A stretch of DNA of 64,000 bases from Bacteroidetes bacterium GWF2_43_63 (GCA_001769275.1 MEOQ01000038.1:50943-114942); one strand, 5' to 3'. Counted from the first letter of the stretch, positions 8,490 to 17,773 are shown. Notes: generated by a model from the letters alone, not told the origin. A program made the numbers and translations.

Positions 8490-9702
8490 TTCCTGTTTCT
8501 TTATTTGGTTCTATGTATGTGTTATTTGATGGGTGTTTTTTTGTGAAGTCACGGAATGTGTCAAAAACAATATTTACATTTCGTTTTACTTGCTTCTTGC
8601 TTTCATCAACGAAAAATGATTTCATACAAGCAGTTTCAATTCCTCCTGAGCCATTGTAGTTTACAATCAGTAATTGAAAACTTGGATTTTGTTCAACTGC
8701 CTCAATAATTACATTTTGAATGTGTTTATCTTGAAAACCAAAACCAATTACAATCAACAACGTGTTTTCTTTTCGTAATGCTTGTTGAAACCTTGACATC
8801 ATTTCAAAATACGGTTGTTCGTAAGAACTCTCATACTTTTCGCTTGCAGGGTAAATGATTAATGGTTTTGTAGGATTGTCTTTCTGAACAATATTTTCAT
8901 TTTCGTCTTTAAACCAATTTAATGAGCCATGTAATTTGTATAAATGAAACACTTTAGACACAAAACTTTCTTCTTGTTTAATTCTTGTTTTTTCTCGATT
9001 TACAATATCAAGGTCAAAGTATCTTCCTGAAAATTTTCTCGGTTGTGTAAATGAAAATCCGTCAATAACGACAAAGCCACTTTCATTAGCAGCAGTTTCG
9101 AAAAGCAAATCATAATTGGTTGTAAATAGTTGAACTCTTGGGTCGCTTGGCTTTCTTGCAATTATTTTGTTTAGAAAATCTTTATGTGGTGCCTGTGGTT
9201 GCAATTTCAATTTACATGCTTCTGCAATTTTTGATTCAAGTTTTTCTCGTAAAACAACTTCATCTTTTTTTATTACACCAGTTAACTTTTCAAATAAAAT
9301 TAAATGAGATAACAATCCTTCAATGTCTTTTTTTATATAAAAAGGTTTTGTTTTAAAGTCCATAATTGAATCTGCAAAAGCATCAATTTCAGTATTGCAA
9401 TAATCCCAAAGCCCTTCTCTTGTTTTGCCACTTGTATCTTGTGCCCCATTGTCCATTGAGGTACCTGCGGCTGTTAATACAACCACATTCTTGATATGTC
9501 TTTTCAGAAAGGAGTCATAAAATGATTTTTGTTTCTCAATGCAAAATTCTTTGGCTGATAGTTTAGGTTCTGTTTTATTCTCAACTGCTTTGTCATTCAC
9601 AAAACAATCTGCTGTTGTATAGGACAAAGAAAATTCGCTTTGAAGCAAAATATATTTCGGGGTTTCTTCATCCACTTCGGGTTCATCTGTTTCTTTTTTC
9701 AT
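8476..9702 (-). CDS. SIR2-like NADase of a SIR2-HerA anti-phage pair
   Basis: A SIR2-like protein of 408 residues. VVVLTAAGTSMDNGA near residue 75 is a variant of the GAGxS nucleotide-binding loop, LFTTNYDLLFE near residue 192 is the (T/S)xNYD motif, and LYKLHGSLNW near residue 250 holds the catalytic-type histidine of the LHG motif. Such domains cleave NAD+ in several abortive-infection systems. The gene starts in a TAATG overlap with the hsdS stop codon and runs into the HerA-like gene, so the pair is inserted between hsdS and hsdR with translational coupling on both sides. The first 65 residues are acidic and unassigned. Confidence 0.85.
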   Translation of the reverse strand: MKKETDEPEVDEETPKYILLQSEFSLSYTTADCFVNDKAVENKTEPKLSAKEFCIEKQKSFYDSFLKRHIKNVVVLTAAGTSMDNGAQDTSGKTREGLWDYCNTEIDAFADSIMDFKTKPFYIKKDIEGLLSHLILFEKLTGVIKKDEVVLREKLESKIAEACKLKLQPQAPHKDFLNKIIARKPSDPRVQLFTTNYDLLFETAANESGFVVIDGFSFTQPRKFSGRYFDLDIVNREKTRIKQEESFVSKVFHLYKLHGSLNWFKDENENIVQKDNPTKPLIIYPASEKYESSYEQPYFEMMSRFQQALRKENTLLIVIGFGFQDKHIQNVIIEAVEQNPSFQLLIVNYNGSGGIETACMKSFFVDESKKQVKRNVNIVFDTFRDFTKKHPSNNTYIEPNKETGNESL

Positions 9703-10943
9703 TATACTATTGTTGCAAGTTTAGAGAGTAATAATTCTTTCAGCTCCGTTAGCTTCTGGTTTTCTTGGTTTTTTAATTCAATGAGTTTCGACAATTCAAT
9801 TGTTCCTTGATGAAACTGATATTCAATTAGTCTATTAGGAATTAGAATACTGATTTTTTTTAATTCAGACAGCTTAATTCCAAAAACAGTAGTTCCAGAG
9901 GAACGTCCTTCTAAATCTTGTTTAGCATGTCGCGAATTAAGCCACATATACAAAAACCACCCAGATATTTTTTCTTTCTTCGTTCTTAAAGCAAAAAGCC
10001 TTTGACTCAATGCATAGTCTGGATTCACTGCTATATAAAATGTTTCACCTAGCGGTGCTTCAGATGTTAATAACACATCATCGGCTTCAAGTTTAGGGTT
10101 CATCCATTTATTGAATTCCTTAGAATTAACATAGGGTATTGTATCGTATTTCACAATTTTACCATTACTAATATTCATTGCAGAAATAACAGGATACATA
10201 AATTCACAACTAAATGGTTGCAAATTCATTGTTGATTTGCTTTTTCCTCTCTTAGAAATAAAATCTTTTACCACATTTCCAAAGCAATCAACTTCCCACC
10301 CCCTCGGAATATTCCCAAGTTCCGATTCAACCATTTCCCCACCACTACTTTTATAAGGTTTTCCGTTTTCATCAGGAAATTCATAATCCACAAACCATTG
10401 TTTATAAATCGTCTGCGCAGTTTCCTCCAGTTTTTGTATCAGCTGTTTGTTAAGGTTTATGCGGTTTTGAATGGTGTTGTATTCGGCTACTGTTTCGCGC
10501 TGCTGGTCAATTGGGGGAACGGGAAGCTGCATGTTTTCAAAATCCTCCCATTCCAGGCTGCCTCTGACACCGCCAATGGCGTTAAAACATGCCTCGCGGT
10601 CAAACTCTGAACGTTCAAACCACATCATTAAATATTCGGGTAAAAGCACATTTTTGTCTTTTACCTCAAATACCGGATATGCCTGTGAAATAATGGCTTC
10701 ATCAAGTTCTTTCAGCAGGGCTACGGGCATCTTTTTATCGCGCCTAACCTGCATGGTGCTGCAGGCAAATTGGTTTTTTCGAATGATTTTGTAGTTCTCC
10801 ATGTCTGTTCCAATAATGTTTGCAACAGATGGAATGAATTGTTTTGAAATACTTAATCCGAGAAGTTGGTTTATGTGCAAACCTTTGTTGCGCTCATCAA
10901 CAAGCTGAATAAAATCACCGATACGTTTATAATTCGATTTCAT
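9702..10943 (-). CDS. hsdS: Type I restriction-modification specificity subunit
   Basis: A 413-residue HsdS with two target-recognition domains. The first half ends with the conserved PVPPIDQQRETVAEYN helix region (about 140-160) and ends in a coiled segment (LNKQLIQKLEETAQTIYKQW); the second domain ends in a comparable coil (ELIELKNQENQKLTELKEL-like). It directs the methylase and nuclease to a bipartite DNA site. The start overlaps the upstream RhuM-like gene as ATGA, and the stop overlaps the SIR2 gene as TAATG. The part encoding the second domain (about 9702-10260) is richer in A+T than the first, which fits exchange of recognition domains. Confidence 0.92.
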   Translation of the reverse strand: MKSNYKRIGDFIQLVDERNKGLHINQLLGLSISKQFIPSVANIIGTDMENYKIIRKNQFACSTMQVRRDKKMPVALLKELDEAIISQAYPVFEVKDKNVLLPEYLMMWFERSEFDREACFNAIGGVRGSLEWEDFENMQLPVPPIDQQRETVAEYNTIQNRINLNKQLIQKLEETAQTIYKQWFVDYEFPDENGKPYKSSGGEMVESELGNIPRGWEVDCFGNVVKDFISKRGKSKSTMNLQPFSCEFMYPVISAMNISNGKIVKYDTIPYVNSKEFNKWMNPKLEADDVLLTSEAPLGETFYIAVNPDYALSQRLFALRTKKEKISGWFLYMWLNSRHAKQDLEGRSSGTTVFGIKLSELKKISILIPNRLIEYQFHQGTIELSKLIELKNQENQKLTELKELLLSKLATIV

Positions 10944-11788
10944 AAGCGCATCCTCAAATTATCGATCATTTCTTTATCCACTATTTTGGAAAAAGCAAAC
11001 CATTTCTTTCCCAAATCCTTGAGCGAAGCTCCAATGTGAAACAACTCCGAATCATCGATAAGCAGGAAGCGATCGTGGGCATCATGAAAGAGCGATATTT
11101 CTATGGCCGGATATTGGGCGTTGTGTTTTTCAAGGTCCAGCCTGAGTTGTTTGCTGATGTTTTTTGTGTAAATACAGACCGATACTCCCTTGTTTCTTTT
11201 TTCCAGCAAAACCAAAACGGAATCATCGACGTAATTATCAATTAAAGTAATCGATTTTTTTGCAGAGCGGATGATGTCGGCAACAAATGTGTAGGCATCA
11301 AAGATCTGCCCGTTGAAGAAAACACCTTGCGGGGGAATAGCGCCGGTATTTACCTGTAAATCTATTCTGTCGATTCTTTCAGTGAGTGCAAATACGTGAT
11401 CCTCTATTCTGTTCATGCGGTTATTTATGGAATAACCTTTCAGCAAATAGTCTTTCAGAATGCTGTTTGCCCAAATGCGGAATTGTGTACCTCTGATTGA
11501 ATTTACCCTATATCCAACAGAGATGATGACATCTAAATTATAGTGCTTAATGTTGTAACTTTTCCCATCAGTGGCAGTTGTTCGGAAATTCCGAACAACT
11601 GACATTTCGTCCAGTTCGCCCGATAAAAATATGTTTTTGATGTGTTCGCTTATATTGGCTTTGCTGCTGTCAAACAACTTTACAATTTGCTGCTGCGAAA
11701 GCCAGATTGTTTCGTCGGCGATATTCACCTCGATTTTTATCAAAGAATCATTTACCTGATAAATGACAATTTCATTTTTCGAGTTCAT
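10940..11788 (-). CDS. RhuM-family protein with a PLD-like C-terminal half
   Basis: This 282-residue protein has an N-terminal RhuM/COG3943 domain (ETIWLSQQQIVKLF at 26-39, VRNFRTTATDGKSYNIKHYN, then GYRVNSIRGTQFRIWA). The second half resembles a phospholipase D-like domain (SAKKSITLIDNYVDD, then HDRFLLID, then FHIGASLKDLGKKW), where HDR replaces the usual HxK. RhuM genes are common between hsdM and hsdS; their function is unsettled. The start lies 17 bp inside hsdM and the end overlaps hsdS as ATGA, so it is a tightly coupled member of the operon. Confidence 0.85.
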   Translation of the reverse strand: MNSKNEIVIYQVNDSLIKIEVNIADETIWLSQQQIVKLFDSSKANISEHIKNIFLSGELDEMSVVRNFRTTATDGKSYNIKHYNLDVIISVGYRVNSIRGTQFRIWANSILKDYLLKGYSINNRMNRIEDHVFALTERIDRIDLQVNTGAIPPQGVFFNGQIFDAYTFVADIIRSAKKSITLIDNYVDDSVLVLLEKRNKGVSVCIYTKNISKQLRLDLEKHNAQYPAIEISLFHDAHDRFLLIDDSELFHIGASLKDLGKKWFAFSKIVDKEMIDNLRMRL

Positions 11789-13325
11789 AACCCAGCTCTT
11801 TAAAAACCTTTAATAAATCTAACTTCGATTGTTGCTCAGCTTTCAGCAATACAGCCAATTCGCTTTGCAGTGCTCTCATCTTTTCGTCAAAATCTATAGT
11901 CTCGTCGCGGTTTACAAATTCAATGTATTTGCTCGGAACCAGCGAGAAATCTTTTTTCACCACTTCGTCAAACGAAGCGGAATAGCAGAACTCCGGAATG
12001 TTTTCAATTTCCCCGGATTGCCATAGGTGATAAGTCCCTGTGATTTTCAAAATATCGTCTTCGGAAAACTGAGTGTATTTTTTCTCAAACGGGATACCCA
12101 TCTGCCGGAGATCCATAAACAGAATTTCTGTTGAACGGTCGCGGTAGCTGCGGATTTCATCACCAATTTGTTTGGTATGTGCTTTTTTGTTTTTGTTGAT
12201 TATCCACAGTGTAACGCTGATATTGGTGGTATAAAACATGTCCTGAGGCAACACCAGAATGGCTTCCACCAGATTGTTTTCAATCAGCTTGCGGCGTATT
12301 TTGTATTCCTCGCCGCCGCCGCTCAGAGCGCCGTTTGCCAGAATAAAGCCCGCAACGCCGTCTTCGCTGAGTTTGCTCACCATATTCAGAATCCAGGCAT
12401 AGTTGGCATTGCTTTTTGGCGGCACATCGTAGCCACGCCAGCGGGGATCGTCAATCAACTCGTTTTCGGCCCGCCAGTCTTTCTGGTTAAAAGGTGGGTT
12501 GGCCATAATGTAATCGGCTTTCAGATCTTTGTGCTGGTCGTCGCCAAAAGTGTCGGCTGCTTTTTCGCCCAGGTTGCCACTGATGCCGCGTATGGCCAGG
12601 TTCATCTTTGCCAGTTTGTAGGTGGTGTTGGTGTATTCCTGTCCGTAAATGGAAATTTCTTTTTTGTTGCCGTGGTGCGCTTCAATAAACTTTATTGATT
12701 GAACAAACATGCCGCCCGAACCGCAGGCCGGGTCATAGATAATGCCCTTGTAGGGCTCAATCATTTCGGCAATCAGGTTTACAATGCTTTTGGGTGTGTA
12801 AAATTCGCCTTTGCCCTTACCCTCGGCCAGTGCAAATTTCGAAAGGAAATATTCATACACTTTTCCCACGACATCCTGCTTTGGATCTTTGGTAGTATCA
12901 ATGTCGTTTATTGTATCGAGCAACGAAGCCAGTTTGGTTACATCGAGTCCCAGACGCGAAAAATAATTGTCGGGCAAGGCACCTTTCAGCGCCTTGTTGT
13001 TTTTTTCAATGGTATGCAGCGCAGTATCAATGAGCAAAGCAATGTCGTTTTGTTTCGATTTTTTGATCAGATAACTCCATCGGCTGGTTTCTTCGAGAAA
13101 AAAGACATTGCTCATATTGTAGAAATCGGCAATCTCAATATATTTTTCTTTGCCTTCGGCAATCAGCCTGGCGCGGTGTTCTTCGAATTTGTCGCTGGCG
13201 AACTTCAGAAAGATCAATCCCAACACCACATGCTTGTATTCGGCCGGCTCCACACTACCGCGCAACTTATTGGCCGCGTCCCACAGTGTAACTTCAATTG
13301 CTTTGTCTTTGATTTGTTTTGTCAT
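11772..13325 (-). CDS. hsdM: Type I restriction-modification DNA methyltransferase subunit
   Basis: HsdM, 517 residues, of the N6-adenine methylase family. The N-terminal helical domain (LWDAANKLRGSVEPAEYKHV) is followed by the S-adenosylmethionine motif DPACGSGGMF at about residue 199 and the catalytic NPPF at about residue 274. With HsdS it methylates the recognition site and it also forms part of the restriction complex. It begins 8 bp after a small DUF4145-like gene and overlaps the RhuM-like gene. The composition is less A+T-rich than that of the SIR2-HerA genes downstream. Confidence 0.95.
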   Translation of the reverse strand: MTKQIKDKAIEVTLWDAANKLRGSVEPAEYKHVVLGLIFLKFASDKFEEHRARLIAEGKEKYIEIADFYNMSNVFFLEETSRWSYLIKKSKQNDIALLIDTALHTIEKNNKALKGALPDNYFSRLGLDVTKLASLLDTINDIDTTKDPKQDVVGKVYEYFLSKFALAEGKGKGEFYTPKSIVNLIAEMIEPYKGIIYDPACGSGGMFVQSIKFIEAHHGNKKEISIYGQEYTNTTYKLAKMNLAIRGISGNLGEKAADTFGDDQHKDLKADYIMANPPFNQKDWRAENELIDDPRWRGYDVPPKSNANYAWILNMVSKLSEDGVAGFILANGALSGGGEEYKIRRKLIENNLVEAILVLPQDMFYTTNISVTLWIINKNKKAHTKQIGDEIRSYRDRSTEILFMDLRQMGIPFEKKYTQFSEDDILKITGTYHLWQSGEIENIPEFCYSASFDEVVKKDFSLVPSKYIEFVNRDETIDFDEKMRALQSELAVLLKAEQQSKLDLLKVFKELGYELEK

Positions 13326-13333
13326 GATTTATT

Positions 13334-13903
13334 TTACGCCGCTTTTATTATTACAATGATTTCAATGCCGCCAAGAAGTGCTGCCATTTTTATGTTTTCT
13401 GAATCTTGCACTGCCAATTCATGACTTTCTTCATTTCTGAACTGATGCAGGATGCAAGCGGCATTATACAACTTATCGTTAAACAAACACATCTCTTTTG
13501 CATGCTCAATTAAAGGTTTCAAGGTTATTCTTTTGAGTTTAGCAAAACGTGGTTCTGTTTGATATTTTTCTTTAAGAAGGTTTTCAATAATTTTCGCAAG
13601 ATCTCTGATTGCTTTAATGTCCTTCCCGTTCTGAATCTGATCAAGCACATCTTTCAACTCTGACGAAACCTTCGGGTGAGTCGATTTAAAGTGAGATATT
13701 AAATTTTCGATTTGATTTTTAACTTCCGGTGTAAGTCCTTTATTTTGATTTATACTTTCTTTCAATAATTTAAACTTGTCTTCGCCGAGGTCACGATTCT
13801 CTTCACGGAGTTTCTTGTTTTGATTTCTTTCAGAAAACAATAATAAAGCAAAAATTGCTGCCACAATTGCCAATGTACCAATAATGAATTCTTTGCTTTT
13901 CAT
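13334..13903 (-). CDS. Membrane-anchored DUF4145-like protein, first gene of the defence operon
   Basis: This protein of about 189 residues starts with MKSKEF and one membrane helix (FIIGTLAIVAAIFALLLF), followed by a charged coiled-coil stretch (NQNKKLREENRDLGEDKF) and a C-terminal helical part with HQFRNEESH, the RN...H signature of DUF4145/HEPN-like domains. A TTG start 12 codons upstream is possible, but the ATG at 13901-13903 places the membrane segment at the usual distance. It precedes hsdM by 8 bp and is probably the first gene of the long operon. Function unknown; similar proteins occur beside type I loci. Confidence 0.6.
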   Translation of the reverse strand: MKSKEFIIGTLAIVAAIFALLLFSERNQNKKLREENRDLGEDKFKLLKESINQNKGLTPEVKNQIENLISHFKSTHPKVSSELKDVLDQIQNGKDIKAIRDLAKIIENLLKEKYQTEPRFAKLKRITLKPLIEHAKEMCLFNDKLYNAACILHQFRNEESHELAVQDSENIKMAALLGGIEIIVIIKAA

Positions 13904-14130
13904 ATTATTAAAATACGTTTCAGGATGCCAATTTAACAATTCTTTTCATTTCCGACTCAAAATTAAGAAAGTTTTATAATTAACAGGTGCTTTTCATCGC
14001 AGTAATAAATGATTGTTGTTGATTTCAACCAGCAATAGTCAGAATACCAATTCCGGACTAAGTACCGACGCAAAAACTTCTGTAATGCTTTTTTCGGGCT
14101 GGACGTGATGGTAATTTGGAGGTGTGGAAT
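13904..14130. other. Intergenic region upstream of the defence operon
   Basis: No frame here looks coding. The A+T-rich part next to 13904 should hold the promoter of the defence operon, but I could not pick a convincing -7 element. The right part leads into the cluster of IS21-like repeats. Confidence 0.4.
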
Positions 14131-14325
14131 ATTCCGGCCCAAACGGCGCCACCCCTAATCACAAAAATTGATGACTTTTTAATCGGAATATTTCAGAAAA
14201 GAGACCTGACATTCCGGCAGAAACGGCGCCACTTTCAAATCACCGTAACATTGTAAAACAGTTGACAATCTGACTGTTTCGGAGCATTGGGTGCCACCCA
14301 TTTCGGAGCAAACAGCGCCACCCCT
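14131..14325 (+). repeat. Cluster of four IS21-like terminal repeats
   Basis: Four direct copies with the core TTCCGGCCCAAACGGCGCC or close variants begin at 14131, 14211, 14277 and 14301; the first two are exactly 80 bp apart. Multiple spaced repeats ending in GCGCCAC(C) are what I recall from the termini of IS21-family elements. No istA or istB gene is in the window, so this is a leftover end. Two further copies in the same orientation lie at 19869-19915. Confidence 0.6.
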
Positions 14326-14401
14326 CTAACCGTTCTATTCTTTTATCAACGAAGGGTGATCAATTTGGCCGGCGTTTGCAATAATCAAATATTCCCTAAC
14401 T

Positions 14402-14728
14402 TTGAGTAAAATCATTTTTGAAATGGTTGAAAACCTGATTGACCGTGGTGTTATTGTGGCAGCAATATGCGGGGCTACAGTTGCATTGGCAAATTCGGGG
14501 ATTTTAGATAGTCGAAAGCATACGAGTTATGGTAAAGGATTTCTGGAAATGATGTGTCCTGAATATAAAGGGCAGGATAATTATATCGACTGTCCGGCAG
14601 TGTGCGACGGCAATCTGATAACTGCTTCCGGATTGGCACCACAGGAGTTTACATATGAAATTCTGAAGAGACCCGAAGTAATGAAGGAAGAAACAGTCGC
14701 GGCCTGGGACAAGTTGTATAGCACGTAA
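14402..14728 (+). pseudogene. Truncated DJ-1/PfpI-family protein (C-terminal half)
   Basis: The frame encodes about 108 residues matching the C-terminal part of DJ-1/PfpI proteins. VAAICGATVALANSGIL carries the conserved nucleophile-elbow cysteine, and KHTSYG and LITASGLAP are also family-typical. The family is normally about 190 residues, so the N-terminal half with the Rossmann start is missing. The only in-frame starts are a TTG at 14402 and ATG 14423. Truncation lies next to the IS21-like repeats, which points to disruption by an insertion element. Confidence 0.7.
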
Positions 14729-15317
14729 GAGTTAAGGCACTTCTATGAACTTATGGAGTCCATGAAGTAAAAGCGAACGCCGTCATGGCAACTGACTGCA
14801 GGCCAGAAATTCCACACCCGTCCCGAATTCTGATTGAATTCAAAGCTGACTTCGACGTAACTTACATAGTTCAATAGTTCCTCTCACTGTTTTCAAAGCC
14901 ACACAAGGCATTCCTTTAAGAGCTGGGGTGTTTTTTTCTATTTTACACGTCTCCTGTTCTTGCGTAAACGCAGAGTCTGCTTTGTAAACGCCTATATATT
15001 AATGCCATATAAATTATTTTCAAAAGAATACGAAGAACATATAATCTACATATACGCATTTACTATATTTGTGTTATCGATATAAGACGAAAGTAACGAT
15101 CCAAAGAATTAAGCCACTGTAACGATTGCATGAAATTTTTGCTGGATATATCCGGAAAAGAAGATAAGAAAAAAATGCCGCACAAACACACGAATGTGGC
15201 ACCCATTCCCTTTTCAGCATCACATCTCTTTTATCATGTCAACACACTCGCTACAGTGAAAATAAAGTGGTAATTTTTAAGGCTTTTTGATTGGTTGTGA
15301 TAAAAAAACAAACGCAC
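14729..15317. other. Long intergenic region with one promoter-like element
   Basis: No credible gene was seen in these roughly 590 bases. The only distinct feature is the repeated promoter-like element at 15054-15075. Confidence 0.5.
15054..15075 (+). promoter_or_regulatory. Promoter-like element, copy 1 of 3
   Basis: Contains GCATTTACTATATTTG with a -7 element TATATTTG at 15064-15071. Nearly the same 22 bp recurs at 17851-17872 and 18881-18902, each time before a plus-strand membrane-protein gene or cluster. No clear -33 element is visible. Confidence 0.5.
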
Positions 15318-16166
15318 ATGAAACCATTATTAGCAATTATGATATCAATTTTCACTGGACAAACCTTAACTGCTCAGAATCCCATTGATGCTAAAGAATT
15401 GTTTGTTTATGAAAGCGGAACGCAAAACGCGAAAACCATTGTATTTCTGCATGGTTCAGGGTCGTGTAGTAATATGTGGCTAAAACACATTGCAGCACTC
15501 GATAGCTCGTTTCATTGTATTGCACCAGACTTGCCCGGTCATGGCAGAAGCAATCACATTGAATGGTCTGATATGGACAAAGTAGCTGATGAAATAGCAG
15601 AGTTGATAAAAGCCAAAAGTAATGGAAAAGTACATGTGGTGGGTTTGTCTCTGGGAGGCAGTTTAATCTATAAACTATTGGAAAAATATCCCGACCTGAT
15701 AGACAAGGCTATTATTGATGGAGCCAGCGCTGTACCCATAAAAGGAGCATCATTTGTCATATTCGGGGTTAATATTACATCGCCCTTTTTGAAAACGAAT
15801 ATGATGATTAAAATAATGGCTAACAGTCTTGGAATACCTGATGAAGAATTCGAATCATTTAAAGGAGACATCCGAATGGTTTCCCGTAAATCTTTTCGCA
15901 AAGCCATGTCGCAAGCCAATCGCCAGAAAATTGACGTGGAAAATTGTACATTCAGTAGCCCGACTTTTTTTGTTTCTGGGGAATCAGAATCGGAAAACAT
16001 GCATAACTCACATCAGATTTTGTCAAAGAAAATACCAAATAGTGAATGCGCTTACTATCCTGCAAAAGGTCACGCCTGGATGGTTAGCGATGTACAAACG
16101 CATATTCAACTGTTGAAATACTGGTTTTTGAACGATTCCTTTCCAACCAAATTAAAATCTTTTTAA
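15318..16166 (+). CDS. Secreted alpha/beta hydrolase
   Basis: A protein of about 282 residues starting MKPLLAIMISIF with a signal peptide ending near LTAQ; the longer frame begins at a TTG at 15291. The alpha/beta-hydrolase motifs are present: FLHGSGSCSNMW (oxyanion loop), a nucleophile elbow GLSLGG with its serine at about residue 113, and a C-terminal GHAWMV supplying the catalytic histidine. DLPGHGRSNH is typical of the family. Substrate unknown. The gene is followed after one base by a membrane protein and then by another, so the three probably form one transcript. Confidence 0.8.
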   Translation: MKPLLAIMISIFTGQTLTAQNPIDAKELFVYESGTQNAKTIVFLHGSGSCSNMWLKHIAALDSSFHCIAPDLPGHGRSNHIEWSDMDKVADEIAELIKAKSNGKVHVVGLSLGGSLIYKLLEKYPDLIDKAIIDGASAVPIKGASFVIFGVNITSPFLKTNMMIKIMANSLGIPDEEFESFKGDIRMVSRKSFRKAMSQANRQKIDVENCTFSSPTFFVSGESESENMHNSHQILSKKIPNSECAYYPAKGHAWMVSDVQTHIQLLKYWFLNDSFPTKLKSF

Positions 16167-16167
16167 A

Positions 16168-17034
16168 ATGCAGAACAAAAAGACAATTTCGGTCCTCGTC
16201 ATTTTAATTTCCATTTTTGCAATAATCGCCTCTCTTGCCGGAATTCTTTCAGAAGGCGGTAATGGCGAATATATTTTTAAATCAATTCACGGTCAAGCTG
16301 TGACTATTTATGGTAAAGGCTTGTATCAGCACATGTCGTCCGATGTTGCAATTCAGGGTATTGCCCAGGATTATGTAACCCTGCTGTTAGCAATCCCATT
16401 TTTACTGTTTTCACTTTATCGTTCTCGACTGGGTTTGCTGAGCGGAAAATTTTTGTTGGCCGGAGTATTAAACTATATTTTCCTGACCTATCTTTTTTAC
16501 ATGAATATGGCCATGTATAATTCCATGTTTTTAGTGTATGTAACACTCACGGGATTGTCTTTTTTCGGGCTGGTGCTGACATTGATTTCAATCGATACAA
16601 AGGAGCTTCCATTCAGATTCAACAAAAGTACTCCGGTGAAATTCATTGGTGGTTTTTTGATTTTTAATGCCATCAGTATTGCGATGTTGTGGTTAGGTGT
16701 TATTGTTCCCCCTTTACTTGATAGGTCAATTGTGCCAGCAACTGTTCAGCATTATACTACATTGACTGTTCAGGCTTTTGATTTATCCTTGTTTTTGCCA
16801 ATTTCATTTGTTGCGGGTTTTTTGCTTATCAAAAAAAATAAATTCGGTTTTCTCATAGCGCCTGTTTATCTTATTTTCCTTTCGCTGTTAATGACTGCCC
16901 TGATTGCCAAAATTATTGCAATGGCTATGGCTGGTGTGAATGTTTTCCCTGCCATTATTATTATACCCTGTATTGCCATCGTAGCAATTGTTTGTGGGGT
17001 TATTCTTGTTAAAAACATTAGTAAAAAAGTATAA
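16168..17034 (+). CDS. Multipass membrane protein, unknown family
   Basis: This 288-residue protein shows about eight hydrophobic segments and few charged residues; the first is TISVLVILISIFAIIASLAG and the last is near the C-terminus, followed by KNISKKV. I do not recognise a family or catalytic motif. It begins two bases after the hydrolase stop codon and ends just before the next membrane gene, so co-expression is likely. It may be a sensor or an uncharacterised integral membrane protein. Confidence 0.75.
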   Translation: MQNKKTISVLVILISIFAIIASLAGILSEGGNGEYIFKSIHGQAVTIYGKGLYQHMSSDVAIQGIAQDYVTLLLAIPFLLFSLYRSRLGLLSGKFLLAGVLNYIFLTYLFYMNMAMYNSMFLVYVTLTGLSFFGLVLTLISIDTKELPFRFNKSTPVKFIGGFLIFNAISIAMLWLGVIVPPLLDRSIVPATVQHYTTLTVQAFDLSLFLPISFVAGFLLIKKNKFGFLIAPVYLIFLSLLMTALIAKIIAMAMAGVNVFPAIIIIPCIAIVAIVCGVILVKNISKKV

Positions 17035-17035
17035 T

Positions 17036-17773
17036 ATGGAAAATGAAAAACTATTTCAGGATAGCAATCCGAATTATGCAAGATTTGGTTGGTACGTTTC
17101 AATCATTACTACAATTCTCACGGTAATTACGTTTGGAATTGCCATGGCTACACCTCCATTATCAGGTCCTTTTTGCACAGGCTCGTGTTTTGAATATCCT
17201 TTTACAGATATTGCCAGCCGTTTCCCAAGAGATTATTACTGGATGTTTCCTGCCATTATTTTATCAATTTCTTATTTGATTATGATGATTACAATATATC
17301 ACACAATACCCGGGAATAAAAAATTATTCGGGTTAATGAGTGTTGTATTTGCAATAATGGCATCGCTAATCTTAATCGTCGATTATTTTATTCAGGTGTC
17401 TGTAATTCAACCATCCATTTTGTCAGGAGAATACGATGGAATATCACTGCTAACACAGTTTAATCCACATGGAATTTTTATTGTGCTGGAAGAGATCGGA
17501 TTTCTATTCATGATTATTTCATTTTTTGTCTTATTCCCGGTTTTTAGCGGAGCAAGCTCTCTTGAAAAAGGCATAAAGTGGATTGTAATTATTGGGTTGT
17601 TGTTAGCGATAGTTTCATTCACTCTGGTTTTAATCATGCATGGGATCCAAAGAGAATATCGTTTTGAAATTATCATTATTTCAATAACGTGGTTAGAACT
17701 GATTCTGTTTAGTTTTTTGCTTTCAAGGTTTTTTAAGACAAAATATTCCGCTGCCGATAACAAAAAACCATAA
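17036..17773 (+). CDS. Multipass membrane protein, unknown family
   Basis: About 245 residues with six likely membrane helices, starting MENEKLFQD at the ATG 17036-17038, one base after the preceding stop codon; a longer frame from 16988 overlaps that gene and is not supported. An extracytoplasmic loop after the first helix has two cysteines (PFCTGSCFEYPF) that could form a disulphide. The overall look is of DUF4386-like proteins, but I cannot confirm a family. Confidence 0.7.
   Translation: MENEKLFQDSNPNYARFGWYVSIITTILTVITFGIAMATPPLSGPFCTGSCFEYPFTDIASRFPRDYYWMFPAIILSISYLIMMITIYHTIPGNKKLFGLMSVVFAIMASLILIVDYFIQVSVIQPSILSGEYDGISLLTQFNPHGIFIVLEEIGFLFMIISFFVLFPVFSGASSLEKGIKWIVIIGLLLAIVSFTLVLIMHGIQREYRFEIIIISITWLELILFSFLLSRFFKTKYSAADNKKP

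Noticed and set aside
12168..13424. Long plus-strand frames opposite hsdM
   Set aside because: They are antisense shadows of a gene with complete methylase motifs; their products have no domain sense.
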